Source of the DNA: Atkinsonella hypoxylon
Lineage: Eukaryota > Ascomycota > Sordariomycetes > Hypocreales > Clavicipitaceae
Assembly: GCA_000729835.1 (NCBI GenBank)
Contig: JFHB01000015.1
Span: 1 to 64,000, forward strand
DNA length: 64,000 bases
Direction of reading: 5' to 3'
Part shown: positions 1-9,934 of the stretch, one piece after another
Layout: the number at the start of each line of letters is the position of its first letter
Numbering within the stretch: the stretch's first letter is position 1
Made by a program: the position numbers and the translations under genes
The notes under the pieces: generated by a model
Seen by the model: the letters and a program-made list of their open reading frames with translations, nothing else
Databases searched by the model: none
What the model was told of the DNA's origin: nothing

Positions 1-1061
1 GAAGCCAAGTATGAGCACTCCAGAAACCAAAAACAGCGCAATAATCCGGCCGTCCCTCCAGGCGTACGTGGTCCCTCCCCACTGCAAAGCAAGAAGCATG
101 CAGACCACACCAGGAACGAACAGCGACGTGCCCAGCAGATCGAAAGACCGCATCTGCTCCCGCAGACTCATCTTCGTCGGGGCAAGCCTCGGCTTGGGCA
201 GTTTCAGAAACGGAACGATGAAGGCGACCGTCGCCGCCCCGAACGGAAGGTTGATATAGAAGCACCATCTCCATGACAGGTGGTCGGTAAACGCACCCCC
301 CATGAGAGGCCCTGCGACAGAGGCAATGCCGTACATGGCCCCGATGATGCCCATGTACACGGGCCGTTGGCGCAGCGGAACAGTGCAGTTGATGATGAGC
401 AGCGCGCCCGAGAAGATGCCGGCGGCACCGAGCCCGGCCACGGCCCGGCCGAGAATCAGTCCCACGGAGTTGGGAGCCGCGCCGCAGACGAGCGATCCCA
501 GCTCGAAGAGGGAGATGGCGAAGAGGTACACCCATTTGACCGAGTAGAAGGTGTACAGCTTGCCGAAGATGAGCTGTACCGCGCACGTGGTGAGCAGGTA
601 GGCTGAGCCGTACCAGCCTACGTCCTCGATAGCCTGGAACTGATCGGTGATTCGAGGAATGGCCGTCGTGATGATGGTGTTGTCCTGGAACCAGGAGGTA
701 TCAGCCTTCTTGTCGTTGCACGCCGAGCAAACGGGGGCAGGACAAAACCTACCAGGGCCATGCAGAGCACCGACAAGCAGAGGGCCAGCGAGATGAGGCC
801 CAGTCGCCAGGAGGCAGGATATTGCGCCTCCTCCTCGCTTGGTTCATGCTTCTCCTCCGTCACTGAAGCCTCCGTGCCTTGCTTGGAACCGGCGGGAAAC
901 TGCCGCGCACAGCCATCGACATGCGCTACACCGGCCTGTTCCTCGGATAGATCCGCCTGTCCAGACTCGACATTGGCATGCGTCGCAGTCTGGTGGTGGT
1001 GGTCTGCCAGTCCGGAATCCACCACGGCCTTGGCGTCGGCGGAGTAGCTGGAGACAACCAT
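1..1061 (-). CDS. MFS drug/multidrug efflux transporter (DHA2, 14-TM type), 3' end cut by window
   Basis: This encodes a plasma-membrane proton antiporter of the major facilitator superfamily. Exons read are 1061-753 and 684-1 with an intron at 752-685 (GTAGGT...TTCCAG, 68 bp); splicing restores the family hallmark [20 protein letters not shown]. The start at 1061 ([11 protein letters not shown]) is chosen because it is the first ATG giving the hydrophilic N-terminal tail of about 85 residues typical of fungal DHA2 pumps. About 331 residues are visible, covering roughly the first half of the transmembrane helices. Motif A appears as [12 protein letters not shown], and motif C as [14 protein letters not shown] in helix 5, the antiporter signature. 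The substrate cannot be told from sequence; toxin, drug or pigment-precursor export are family possibilities. The nearest gene is the multicopper oxidase on the same strand, but 1.4 kb of AT-rich DNA separates them, so co-regulation is only a guess. Confidence 0.9.
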
Positions 1062-1440
1062 TGTGGGAGCGAGCGAGCCGGCGCCTTTGCGACAAGAGAG
1101 AATTCTATAACTAATCCTGATTTGGTACCAATTTTGGCAATCTGGCCTAAAAGCCAAGGAGACGACTCACAGCGCAGTCAACGTGAGAAATGCTCCCCCA
1201 TGACGAGAAATTGAAGCAAGCGCGATCAGAAGGGACGTCTTTTCTTTTTTTTTTTTTTTGCTTTTTTTTTTGGCAAAGAGCAGTGTTTGCCCTTGCAACA
1301 AGCTAGGGTGATCAACACGCTAACTAACTAGTAGCTGATTTACCCGACGAAGCTCACCGACCTTCTGTACAAGGGAGTGCTTGCTCTCTTGCTAGTACGG
1401 AATAGGACTCTACTATTTATCCCTATTAAATAACCCCTAG

Positions 1441-1849
1441 CAGCACGAGTACGCAAACACGCCGCAACGGGATTTTAGAATACGCAGCAGCAAGTATTTT
1501 TGCCGGGGGTTTACTGGGAAAAGTACTTTATTGTCTCTTGTATTAGTTGTTAAGACCCTAAACTAGTAAAGCCTATAGTTATAGCACACTCTATTAGCTA
1601 GATCTATTTAAACTATAGAATCTATTATTTAGAGCTTTTTTATTGAATAATTTAAGTTAAAATTACTATATTTCTTTATTTTTCAATATTTTTTAAGATT
1701 TCTATACCTTAGGCCTTTAACAAGCGCAACCTCTATTGGATTGTCCCTACAATTTAAGTTATAGTTCCCACTATTCTTCTACTCTAGGCCTAGTTGCTGC
1801 TGCGTATTCAAAAATCCGTTAACTACTGCGTGTTTGCGTACTCGTGCTG
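1441..1849. mobile_element. Putative non-autonomous DNA transposon (MITE-like), degenerate
   Basis: A 409-bp segment is bounded by long inverted repeats. The left arm is 1441-1493 and the right arm is 1794-1849. Read inward, both arms share the same first 22 bases beginning CAGCACGAGTACGCAAAC, a variable spacer, and an identical 16-base inner block GAATACGCAGCAGCAA. The interior, particularly 1541-1780, is conspicuously AT-rich with no open frame, consistent with a miniature element degraded by C-to-T mutation. No convincing target-site duplication is seen, so the exact ends and superfamily are unknown. Confidence 0.55.
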
Positions 1850-2306
1850 CACAACGTGTGGGTTATCATATCAGACTAGCTCTAGGAGGGACGCCCGAGA
1901 CTTTCATGCTATCATTACCATGTATAGCAGGTAAAGAGTAACGCGTAAGCGGGCTAGCGTCATCAGAGAACTACAATCGTGAAGAGAGCGGGGAAGAATG
2001 TCGTTCCATAAAGAGCACTTACTATGTCCGGTCTGTTCTCAAGGCACGAGTGGGCTGAGTATATATATATCATGTAGGCTTAGCCATCCTGTGAAAGTTC
2101 GATCCCACAAATGCCTTGGAGCCCTCGAGAATTCACAACCCCGTCCGTCTTCTAACTCGAGTGGCATAGTGTTGCAGTCAGGTAGGAGAGGGAAGCCGCA
2201 GTTGAGCATGCCATGCTGGTAGACAATTTTGCCATGGTGAGTCTCACACCCATGACTGCAAGGCATTGCTTCACCACCACGCAAGACGAAGAGTCGAGGC
2301 TAGAGC

Positions 2307-2338
2307 AAAAAAAAAAATTTTTTTTTTTTTTTTTTTTT
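2307..2338. repeat. A11-T21 homopolymer palindrome
   Basis: Eleven A followed by twenty-one T lie about 100 bp downstream of the oxidase stop codon. On the transcribed minus strand this reads as A21 then T11, a self-complementary tract in the 3' flank. It may be part of the 3' end or terminator region; this is inference. Confidence 0.6.
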
Positions 2339-2436
2339 CAGATTTGTACCTCTAGTAGTAAGGATGAGACATAGGTGAGACTCCGGATATATACATGGCC
2401 TGACTCCTTAATATACACACGTAATAATCCGATGTT

Positions 2437-4407
2437 CTAATAATTCAGATATTCAGGAGGGACGTGCGGCCAAGCATCCACTCCATCCAATATGACCATC
2501 ATCATGCCCCCCGACATATGGTTGCTGATGTGGCAATGAAGCAACCAGGCGCCCGGATTCACCACATGATAGCGCACCGCAACCCACGAGCTGTCCTTCC
2601 GAGCAGGCAGCGAGAGAAAAGAATCCCTCCTCGGAGGATTCACAAGATTGAAGCTCTCTGGCGTCTCCGCAAGGGCATCCGCCACCGACTTCCATTTAAA
2701 GGGCCCCGTGCCCGAGCCAATGCGGAACATTTTCACACCATGCTTGTGTATAGGATGAGGCGGCATGGGATGAACAGACGCAAAGAAAACCAGGTCGACC
2801 CAGGTATCGTTCTTCGTCACAATAGTGACATTGTCGTGTTTGGCAATGGTGGCCTCCGGATCGAACAAGATCGGAAGCGTTTCCAGGTCCAGCGTCGAGG
2901 GTGCTAAGCCCGTGCTGTTCAAGGCCCAGATGTAACTCGCGCCGTTCAAGCGCATGTGCAGAACATGCGTCGCGTCAGCCTCCTGGGCAATCGGCTCCGG
3001 CGGATACGGGTGGGCAACCAGCTGGTCGAAGAAGGTGACGTCCTTGGACAGCGGGTTGCCGACAATGTCGATCCATTGCCGTGGCGGTCTGTCCGACGGG
3101 TGTCCGGGCACGTCGAGGATGGCATGGCCGACGATGGTCTGCGGCGCGCTGATGGCGTTGCACCGGATCTTGAACTGCCCGGCGCGCTTCGTCTTCACCA
3201 GCACCGAGTACCGGTCTGCGTTGGCGACAGCAAGCGCCTGCACCTTTTGCGGCTCGATGTACGAGCCATCCATGGCATACACCCACATGTCGTGATCGTC
3301 AATGGCCACCATCCCGTTGACAAAGTTGATGGCCCCGACGATGTCCATGGCCAGCCAGGCATCTGCGCCGGGCGCCTTGACGACTTCCGTCGAGCCCGTC
3401 GTCTCCTTGCACCCTTCGAAAATGCCAGACGGCATGGCGCCGGCGTTGTACGCCTTGGCGTCGCCGCCGAAAGCGGCCATCACGACGGCGGGAAGGCATC
3501 TGTCACGTAGCTAGCTGTTAGTGCGCGTGGCTTCAAGAGTTCAACCGCCTTCGTCCACGGGCGCCCATCTTACGCACCCCTTGTCCGTGAGTTTCGACCC
3601 GGGGACCAGATCGAGGTCTGCCCTTTGCGCAGCGCCCAGATGGGCCATCGTTTCATTCTCAGGGAGGCACGTCACGCGGCCTTTGCCGTTGAAGAGGATC
3701 GAGTCGTAGCACGTTATTTCCACGCCGGCCTTGGGGATGATATCCCACTTTTGCACCGACGTAATGTGCATGTAGTCATACAGGACGAGCGGCCGCACCT
3801 CTCGCTCGGCACGTTCCATCGCTTGAATGGCGGCGGCATCATCCGAGATCATGTGGAAAGGCTTGGGGATGCCCGGTCGAGGATGGATCAAAATGGCTCC
3901 GTACAGGCCGTCTTCAATCTGGTCCACGGCGTGCGAATGATACCAGTAGCTTCCGTACTGCCAGGCTTGAAATCGGTACGTGAAGCTGCAGCCCGGCGCG
4001 ACAGAGCGCTGCGTCACGCCCGGCACTCCATCTGACCAAGGCGTACTTCCCATTTCGATGCCTTTTACCTCATCATTAGTTCATGGACACGCGAGGAAAT
4101 AGTTGATAAAAAAATTAAAATAAAAATAAAACACAAAGCGTGATGGAGCGTCTTTACCGTGGAAATGCAACGACGTGTTGAACGGCGACCTGTTGTGCAG
4201 GTGCACCACAACCCAATCATCCTGCTCAACCTCGATGACCGGCCCCGGAGACCCATCATTCACAAGAAGCATCTCCCTGGCGAAGCCATCAGGAGCATGC
4301 GGCTTCCAGGTCAGGTTGAAGTCGAACACCTTTGTCCGTCTCGCCTGGCCCAGCGCCCCGGCGACCCCAAGATAGGCAAAAGCTACGCACAGCAGCAGCA
4401 GCAGCAT
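2437..4407 (-). CDS. Multicopper oxidase (ascomycete laccase / conidial pigment MCO type)
   Basis: This is a secreted three-cupredoxin-domain oxidase that couples one-electron oxidation of phenolic substrates to reduction of O2 to water. Exons: 4407-4158, 4061-3578 and 3499-2437; introns of 96 bp (GTAAAG..AAAAG) and 78 bp (GTGCGT..GACAG). The product is about 598 residues. Residues 1-18 look like a signal peptide. All four copper motifs are present: HFHG (H81,H83), WYHSH (H125,H127), HPIHKHG (H493,H496,H498) and HCHISNH (H566-H572). Met577 lies ten residues after the T1 cysteine, the axial-Met arrangement expected of a low-potential site. The first motif is HFHG rather than the commoner HWHG. 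The general style resembles pigment oxidases such as Abr1 or Gip1; ferroxidase or ascorbate oxidase activity cannot be excluded. The start at 4407 gives the signal peptide directly. Confidence 0.9.
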
Positions 4408-4731
4408 GATGAACGATGAGAATCCCTAGTCATTGCACGGGGCAATGCTACGAGACCAGGTATGAACGAGCCCTGTTCGTCTATGGCAGGACTGCATTAA
4501 TGCGGATGAGATCGAGGCATCCGCATCCCTTTTATTTCATCCCATCACGCACCCAGCATGTTGCCCATCTTTCTTGCTTTTCCCTTTCTGAATACGGGGT
4601 TTTTTTTTTTTTTTGGCGACCAGGGCCTTCATTAATTGCCCGCTAGCGCTGACTTAATAAACCGTCGACTATGAGATATTCGCCCTGCTTCGGATCTCGC
4701 CTGAATATTGTTTGGATATTGCTTCAAAGTA

Positions 4732-4767
4732 AGCACAGAGTGGAGCACAGAGTGGAGCACAGAGTCG
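4732..4767. repeat. 12-bp minisatellite, three copies
   Basis: The unit AGCACAGAGTGG is repeated three times in tandem with the last copy slightly diverged. It lies in intergenic DNA upstream of the oxidase gene. Confidence 0.8.
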
Positions 4768-5075
4768 TGGAGCCATTGGCCCAACGGCTTCATCCCTGCG
4801 TCTTAGTCCAAGCGTTCAATTTCCCCAAGAAGGACCGGCTGCGGGGGCTAGCGCGCTCACTTACAGGGATGCGGCCAATCGGGAACGAGACGCCTCTGGA
4901 GTACTTTTGAATCTGGGCGTAATAGATTTTGACGCAAGTACCGGCTCTTAGGCCACCTGGCTTGAACCGAAGAGGAGTGGGGCTCCCAATGCAGCCTGCT
5001 CCTTCCAAAACTGCCGAAGGGACAGCTTCTCATATATTCAATGTAAATCTTTTGTCAATTACACCGCCCAGTTTT

Positions 5076-5076
<1 letters not shown>

Positions 5077-5109
<33 letters not shown>
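5077..5109. repeat. TGCTCC hexamer microsatellite
   Basis: About five to six copies of the pyrimidine-rich hexamer TGCTCC lie in noncoding DNA. Confidence 0.85.
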
Positions 5110-6038
5110 TTCTCTGTCATGATTATTTACCAAACGGCACTTCTAGGAACACCCGAGCGCAATATGCATTTGCATAAACCTACCAGTTGCACACTGCATT
5201 GAAAAGGCAAATCGGCCTCCACGCACGCACGCATGCATCTATTTCAGCATAATGACGAGGACGAGGACGCACGAAGACACGGCGGCGGGAAAGAAAGAAA
5301 AAAGAAAAAAAAAAAAAAAAAAAGGTACCGTACTTGCTTTTTCGGGATGTTGCCACTCAGCGCAGCCTGCTATTCTTTTCGTGCGACGCGGTCGGAGCAC
5401 AATCTCAGCTCAGCGCCTCCGTCCGCAAAGCACGGAGCGCGTTCCGCATGGCACGGCGAAGGCGATTGGCGTAATGAGAACGAGCAGCAGCCTTGTGCTG
5501 CGCGAGGCACTGCAGATCTGACCGCCTGTTGTCAATGACTTCAACATCTTGCCATGTGGTTCTCAATAGTTTCGCATGGGTGAGCCCATATGCCTCAATG
5601 GAAAGCCTGGGCCGTTGACAAATTTAACTACTCTGTACCCCAGGTAGTCGACCAATCAAGACGGGCAGGTCTTATAAATAACTTGTAAGTTCCAGGGATA
5701 AATATTGACTCTTTCTGCCTCGGTCGTTTTACGTCGTAAAATCTGATGGAATCACGTTGCACAAAGTCGTGTTGATGGAGATGGTTCGCTCAGCTGCTCA
5801 ACCGGGGCAACTATTTTCGACGGGGACATCTTGTTCTCACGCGTAATGCCAAGTCACCATGCGAGAAGTACTTGCTGGGCGCCTGGTCCAAGTTTCCACA
5901 TGCTTGCATGTCCAAGAGATATGCCGAGACAAGCGGGTGTGCACACAGCAGAGTCTATTTATATCCCAAGTGATTCAACACCGGCTGCATTTTCACGCCT
6001 AGAAGCCCATCTCATCAATATGTCCTTCTCTCCTTCTT

Positions 6039-6759
6039 TCAATCCAGACCCGGGCATTTCTCGGACATAATGTCCACAATTCGTGAGTACGGAAAAGGGT
6101 CGATCCAGATTTCGTCGTAGCGATCGCTCGGGTAGCATGGCACGTCCTTGCCGCCCAATGCCTTGGCAAGCTCGTGAATCATCTTGTGTTCCCAGCTATT
6201 CCGAAGCGTAAGTTAGCAGGCTTCACCTCGTCAAGATTGGCTGTGAGAACCTGGGTGCTCCGGTGAAATGAGCCCGGTCTGGCTTACCAGATAAGAATGT
6301 TTCCAGGCCCCTTGTAGTGCTCAACCACCTTCTTCACGCACTTGGTGTCGTCGCGACCGCACGAAGTATCGACTTTCAAGCCGAGTTCCTGTGCCAATGG
6401 TTCAACCGTGTCATATGGCCGCTTTCTCTTGCCGTCTGTTTTTTTTTTTTGTGTGTGTTAACCCGCAGCGATGACCATCTCCCGTTGGCATTTTTATGCC
6501 ACATGGGCCTTTCAAGCGCCTGGTAGCACCTCATCACAAGATCAATCGTACCTGGTTTATACGCTTGGGCCATGATATAGCCCACGTTGTACTCGGTGCC
6601 GCGGGCGAATGCCTTCCGCAGGCACTGCGCTCGTTTCTCGCCCTGAGCACTCAATCCATTCCCGTCGTCATGCGGCTTCTCGCCATGGCGAATGAAGAAG
6701 ACGGTAGGCTCGGCCGCCACGAGACCGGCTGTCAGGGCTGCAAAATACGCAAACTTCAT
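6039..6759 (-). CDS. Secreted histidine phosphatase (phosphoglycerate mutase-like)
   Basis: Three exons: 6759-6552, 6435-6288 and 6195-6039. The introns are 116 bp (GTACGA..CAG) and 92 bp (GTAAGC..AATAG). The product is about 170 residues. It belongs to the histidine phosphatase superfamily, which transfers phosphate through a phosphohistidine. The catalytic motif FFIRHGE is at residues 22-27 (R24, H25), right after a probable signal peptide of about 16 residues (MKFAYFAALTAGLVAA). Phase-correct splicing joins AYKP to DGKRKRPYDTVEPL, and NILI to CWEHKMIHELAKAL; the latter supplies the second catalytic histidine (WEH). The 170-residue length is short but normal for the compact fungal branch. 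Substrate is unknown. The first intron contains an A12 tract on the coding strand. It is isolated from other genes by more than 1 kb on both sides. Confidence 0.85.
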
Positions 6760-7059
6760 CGTGAACCGGCTTTTACTCCTTTCAAAACGTGGAAAACGAA
6801 ATATTGCTCAAGTAAAAAAAAATTCAATTGGTTTTTTTTTTTTTTTTCCAACTTTTTAACGCGCATGCTCTGCGTACGGGTTTCGACTTAATTATAGTTA
6901 GTTCCGTTCTTCGTCGGCGTCTTGGCCCGTAAAGGAGAACGACCGGCCCTCCCATGGCAAGCCCCGTCTTACGTAGGCTTTTATATTACTCCGTCGCACA
7001 ATCCATTGCAACCTGCTTACGGGGCATCCCGTACACGTGGGCAATCTTATCCCTGTGAA

Positions 7060-7123
7060 CACAGCCGATTTTTCCTCCACTCTAGGCTTAGTTGCTACTT
7101 ACTGCATGTTCAAAACCCGTTAC
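7060..7123. repeat. Relic related to the right end of the 1441-1849 element
   Basis: The segment matches 1770-1826 over several blocks: CTCTAGGC-TAGTTGCT, a CTGC(A/G)T-(G/T)TTCAAAA block and CCGTTA, in the same order and spacing. Differences are mostly transitions. No intact partner arm was found; a weak match lies near 6860-6885. Confidence 0.4.
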
Positions 7124-7315
7124 TCCTGACAGGGGTTGATTTTGACCAATCAGGAGTCATATACAGGGTTTGTTCTACGACACTACCAGTGCTTCCAGCC
7201 AATCATAGACAGAATTTATAAAATCGTGCCCAAAGTCCCTCCAAGCCTCATTACGTCATCTAGTTTTTGCCACTACTAGCTACGGCTTCTTTGCCTGCGG
7301 ATCATGGGGTGCTTG

Positions 7316-7604
7316 TATCGTGACAAGCGTCGATTGTAGGCCCGTCATCTGTCAGTCAGGGACGGCATGTCATCATCTGCCCCCTATGGTGTCTTAAGTT
7401 GAGCCAGCCTCGGTCCGTCCCTACAGACACATTCCAACTACGGAATAATTTCTCCATCTACGTGACCGGGTAGAGGAGCCAATCAAAGATCAGGTTCTAC
7501 GCTAGTACTAGAGTCACAGAGCAAGGGTATCACGCTAGCCAGGATAACACGCCGGAAATCGTTTAACTACTAAATTCCCTAACATACAAACGCTTGTCAC
7601 GGTA
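7316..7604. mobile_element. Putative 285-bp MITE with TA flanks
   Basis: Twelve-base terminal inverted repeats (left 7318-7329 TCGTGACAAGCG, right 7591-7602 CGCTTGTCACGG) match at 11 of 12 positions and continue weakly inward. They are immediately flanked by TA on both sides (7316-7317 and 7603-7604), the target duplication of Tc1/mariner-type elements. The interior has no coding capacity. Superfamily assignment is inference. Confidence 0.5.
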
Positions 7605-7793
7605 GAATGATAGTTAGTTACTGTTCAGGAGAAAGGTGCTGTGCATGAGCGCTTTGCTTGGTGTGACGAGGCTTGCTTATCCATTTGTCGCCGTGCGTCG
7701 TGGCGATACCAAGTCAAGAAAAGCGCAGAATTGAACCAGACTCTGATCATTACTACTTTTGCCGCCCACTGAGCAGCCTTTTCTTAGGCGCTC

Positions 7794-8610
7794 CTACGCG
7801 ACCACTACAGGCAACCTCTGTTTGACTAGCATGAGCCTATTGAACAAGCCTCCATACTGGAACGGACTTTCGGGCTGGGCCTCATACACATACAGAATGC
7901 TGTTTCTCTGATCTGGCATCCAGGATAATCCGCAGGTTTCCATCCTCAACACTTACATTATCTGGAATCTGCGTCATCGCACCTAGTTTTGCTCTCCGGC
8001 GCAATGGGCACTTCCGCAAGGGGCATACTCGCACCCCGTCTCATCATGCTGCAAATCCCAGGTCGACGCGTTCCTAAATCCCCAGTTCCCCAGTTGAGGC
8101 AAGTGATTCTGCCACGGCGGGAGTTGTAGTAAACTATTCCACCTAGGCGGTCACTGTATATTGCAGAACAGTGGTTCATTCTAGCGATCCCGGTGCAGCC
8201 TTGTACACATGCGCAGTGGTAGTAGGGCGATACTGCGCAACGGTGCCCCAAACTAACTCTCCGTCGTAATCGATGCCTCCGTTTTGGTATTCCAATGCAC
8301 CTTGCTTGGTGATGGTTGCCTCAGCTCATCGCCCGCCTTTTTCCTTTGACTTTGAAAACCAGTAAATGGGCAAAACCCTGGCCCGGCGTCCTGTCTGTAC
8401 CGCTGATGATGCGCTCGTATTTCGTGGTATGCTCTGTGTGTTCCCCGGAGACAATAAAGCGGTCAGCTCCAAGCCTGACTATGTCCTCAGACTCATATGT
8501 GTCGCCTTGGATAGTAATATGGGCCACGCTCTTCCAGAGCGTCGTCCGGCCAAGGTTCTGAAACAGGTCTATCATCTTCTGGCTGTCTGACGCTGCGTGG
8601 GAAGGCGGGA
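7794..8610 (-). pseudogene. Frameshifted pseudogene of a fungal secreted beta-propeller-like protein (DUF6454-like)
   Basis: Conserved blocks of one protein follow each other in the right order but in different frames on the minus strand. They are, from the 5' side: WKSVAHITIQGDTYESEDIV and GTDRTPGQGFAHLLVF (8575-8330), then ATITKQGALEYQNGGIDYDG and LVWGTVAQYRP (about 8315-8225), then DRLGGIVYYN and ITCLNWGTGD (about 8150-8080), then NASTWDLQHDET, then MPLAEVPIAPES (about 8030-7995), and finally PDQRNSILYVYEAQPESPFQ (about 7915-7855) ending at a TAG at 7794. At least four frame changes, an in-frame TGA after APGSLE, and a probable deletion before MPLAEVP separate them. No intron boundaries explain the shifts. 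The family name rests on memory of the GTDRTPG..GHL/AHL and GGIDYDG..W signatures; the decay itself is read directly. The N-terminal (signal peptide) part upstream of 8610 is not recognisable. Confidence 0.7.
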
Positions 8611-9934
8611 GAGGGACGGGGGCGAATCAGCGTCTTTCTTGGCGAGCACAGTGATAAACCTCAAGCTCGTGTGGGGCATATTGCAGCTTCATTAGGTAGG
8701 CGGTACAGTATGAACGCATATGCCTGGCATAATTATGCTGTTTTAAATATTATGCTCAGCTTTATCACAGTCTGGTACAATAAGTGTAAGGATCATCAAG
8801 CATAGCACGAACAGCAGCATCGACATCGGCAGCATCTCGCCATCTTCGTTGTGCAACCTCACGATAAACTCATACACCCCAAGGTCAAACGTCGCCAGTA
8901 AAAAAAAAATTATAAAAAATAAAATAAAAATAAAAAAAAACCAGCAACTTAGAGAGCTTGTTCCCGCCTTCTCCTGAATCATGCCATGGCTTGCTACCGG
9001 CCATCAATTCGACCGTCAATGTGATTCTCCGACAACGCCTACCTCGACTTACCGCTCGGCACCTGGTGGACCTGGCCTAGACCTCTCGTGCCAGGCCTTT
9101 GTCTAAAACTCCAAGATCATTCGCCAATGGACGCCAGCAGGGCTTCGATACCGCAGTGCTATCCATTGTAGGCGTGATTATTTACGGTGAGGCTTCCCCA
9201 GGTCATGCATATCACCACGACCTGTTCGAGGAAATCCCATCAGCTTAGCCCGACTCGTACATGCCTAAACCTTAAAATCGAGCAAGCTCGCGCCGGTGTC
9301 GAATTACACGAGCCCTCCGGCGCTGTGTGTAAGCAGGCGGGAGGGCTCGTGTAATTTGACGTCCCCTTGATGTTAGCTCCCATGGTGGGAAGGCATTCGG
9401 ACTAGCGAATTGCATGCTTTCCGGTCAGACGACGGACCAAAGGCAATCTGTTTTGCTTAGATGGGCAGGAAGCCTCCACGCCGAGCATGAGCGGCTTGGA
9501 CTACCATTCTCCAGGACAACCCGTAGCAACACAACATCTGAAAGAGCTCCGTATCATTGTACTCTCAATTCTAAGAAAGGAGGAACCACAGTGATTTATC
9601 TGTATAGCATTGCAAATCAAAAAAAGACCAGCTTTGAGGCCGAAGATCCACATCCCACCGCCTTGCTTCGTGCCATCTTCAAATCGTATACCAACCACTG
9701 CAGTGACCGCACCATGTCCAGCGCTAGTAGAACGTAGCCATAAGCTTAAATTGACAGCTCGACATAGAAACCCAAAACACAGCACAGATAGATCAGCAAC
9801 AGCACAACTATAAAGCAATCACATCGGCCCCAGCCAAGACCTATACCTATACCTATACCTCATCCCCATCTGAATTTGCCTCTTCACGCCTCCCTTCCCG
9901 CCCTTCAAACTATCAGCCCATCGAAAAAAAAAAG
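8611..9934. other. Intergenic region, no supported gene
   Basis: The 1.3-kb stretch holds an A-rich run at about 8900-8940, a strong hairpin at 9298-9360 and the phospholipase promoter. A repeated ACCTAT hexamer at about 9839-9860 lies in the presumed 5' leader of the phospholipase gene. Short frames on both strands show no family resemblance. Confidence 0.6.
9298..9360. repeat. 63-bp near-perfect inverted repeat (hairpin)
   Basis: The arms 9298-9318 and 9340-9360 are complementary at 20 of 21 positions (core ATTACACGAGCCCTCC), separated by a 21-base loop. It lies in noncoding DNA, far from any stop codon, so it is not an obvious terminator. Confidence 0.85.

Larger units (their letters stand above)
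1062..2436. other. AT-rich intergenic region between transporter and oxidase
   Basis: No gene is supported here. The stretch holds homopolymer T runs at about 1241-1271, the inverted-repeat element described separately at 1441-1849, and an A11/T21 tract at 2307-2338 just past the 3' end of the multicopper oxidase. Small open frames are short and show no family resemblance. Confidence 0.7.
4408..6038. other. Intergenic region, no supported gene (with small satellites)
   Basis: This 1.6-kb stretch contains no frame with family resemblance. It carries three tandem copies of a 12-bp unit (AGCACAGAGTGG) at 4732-4767, a TGCTCC hexamer run at about 5077-5109, a T16 run near 4599 and an A-rich run near 5291-5323. 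Its left part is the promoter side of the oxidase gene. Confidence 0.65.
6760..7793. other. Intergenic region with transposon relics
   Basis: No gene is supported. The stretch contains T-rich runs at 6830-6847, a relic resembling the right end of the 1441-1849 element at about 7060-7123, and a TA-flanked inverted-repeat element at 7316-7604. Confidence 0.6.

Noticed and set aside
8743..8982. Hydrophobic minus-strand frame resembling a membrane protein
   Set aside because: The hydrophobicity comes from an A/T-rich run (8900-8940) read as Phe/Ile; no conserved helix pattern.
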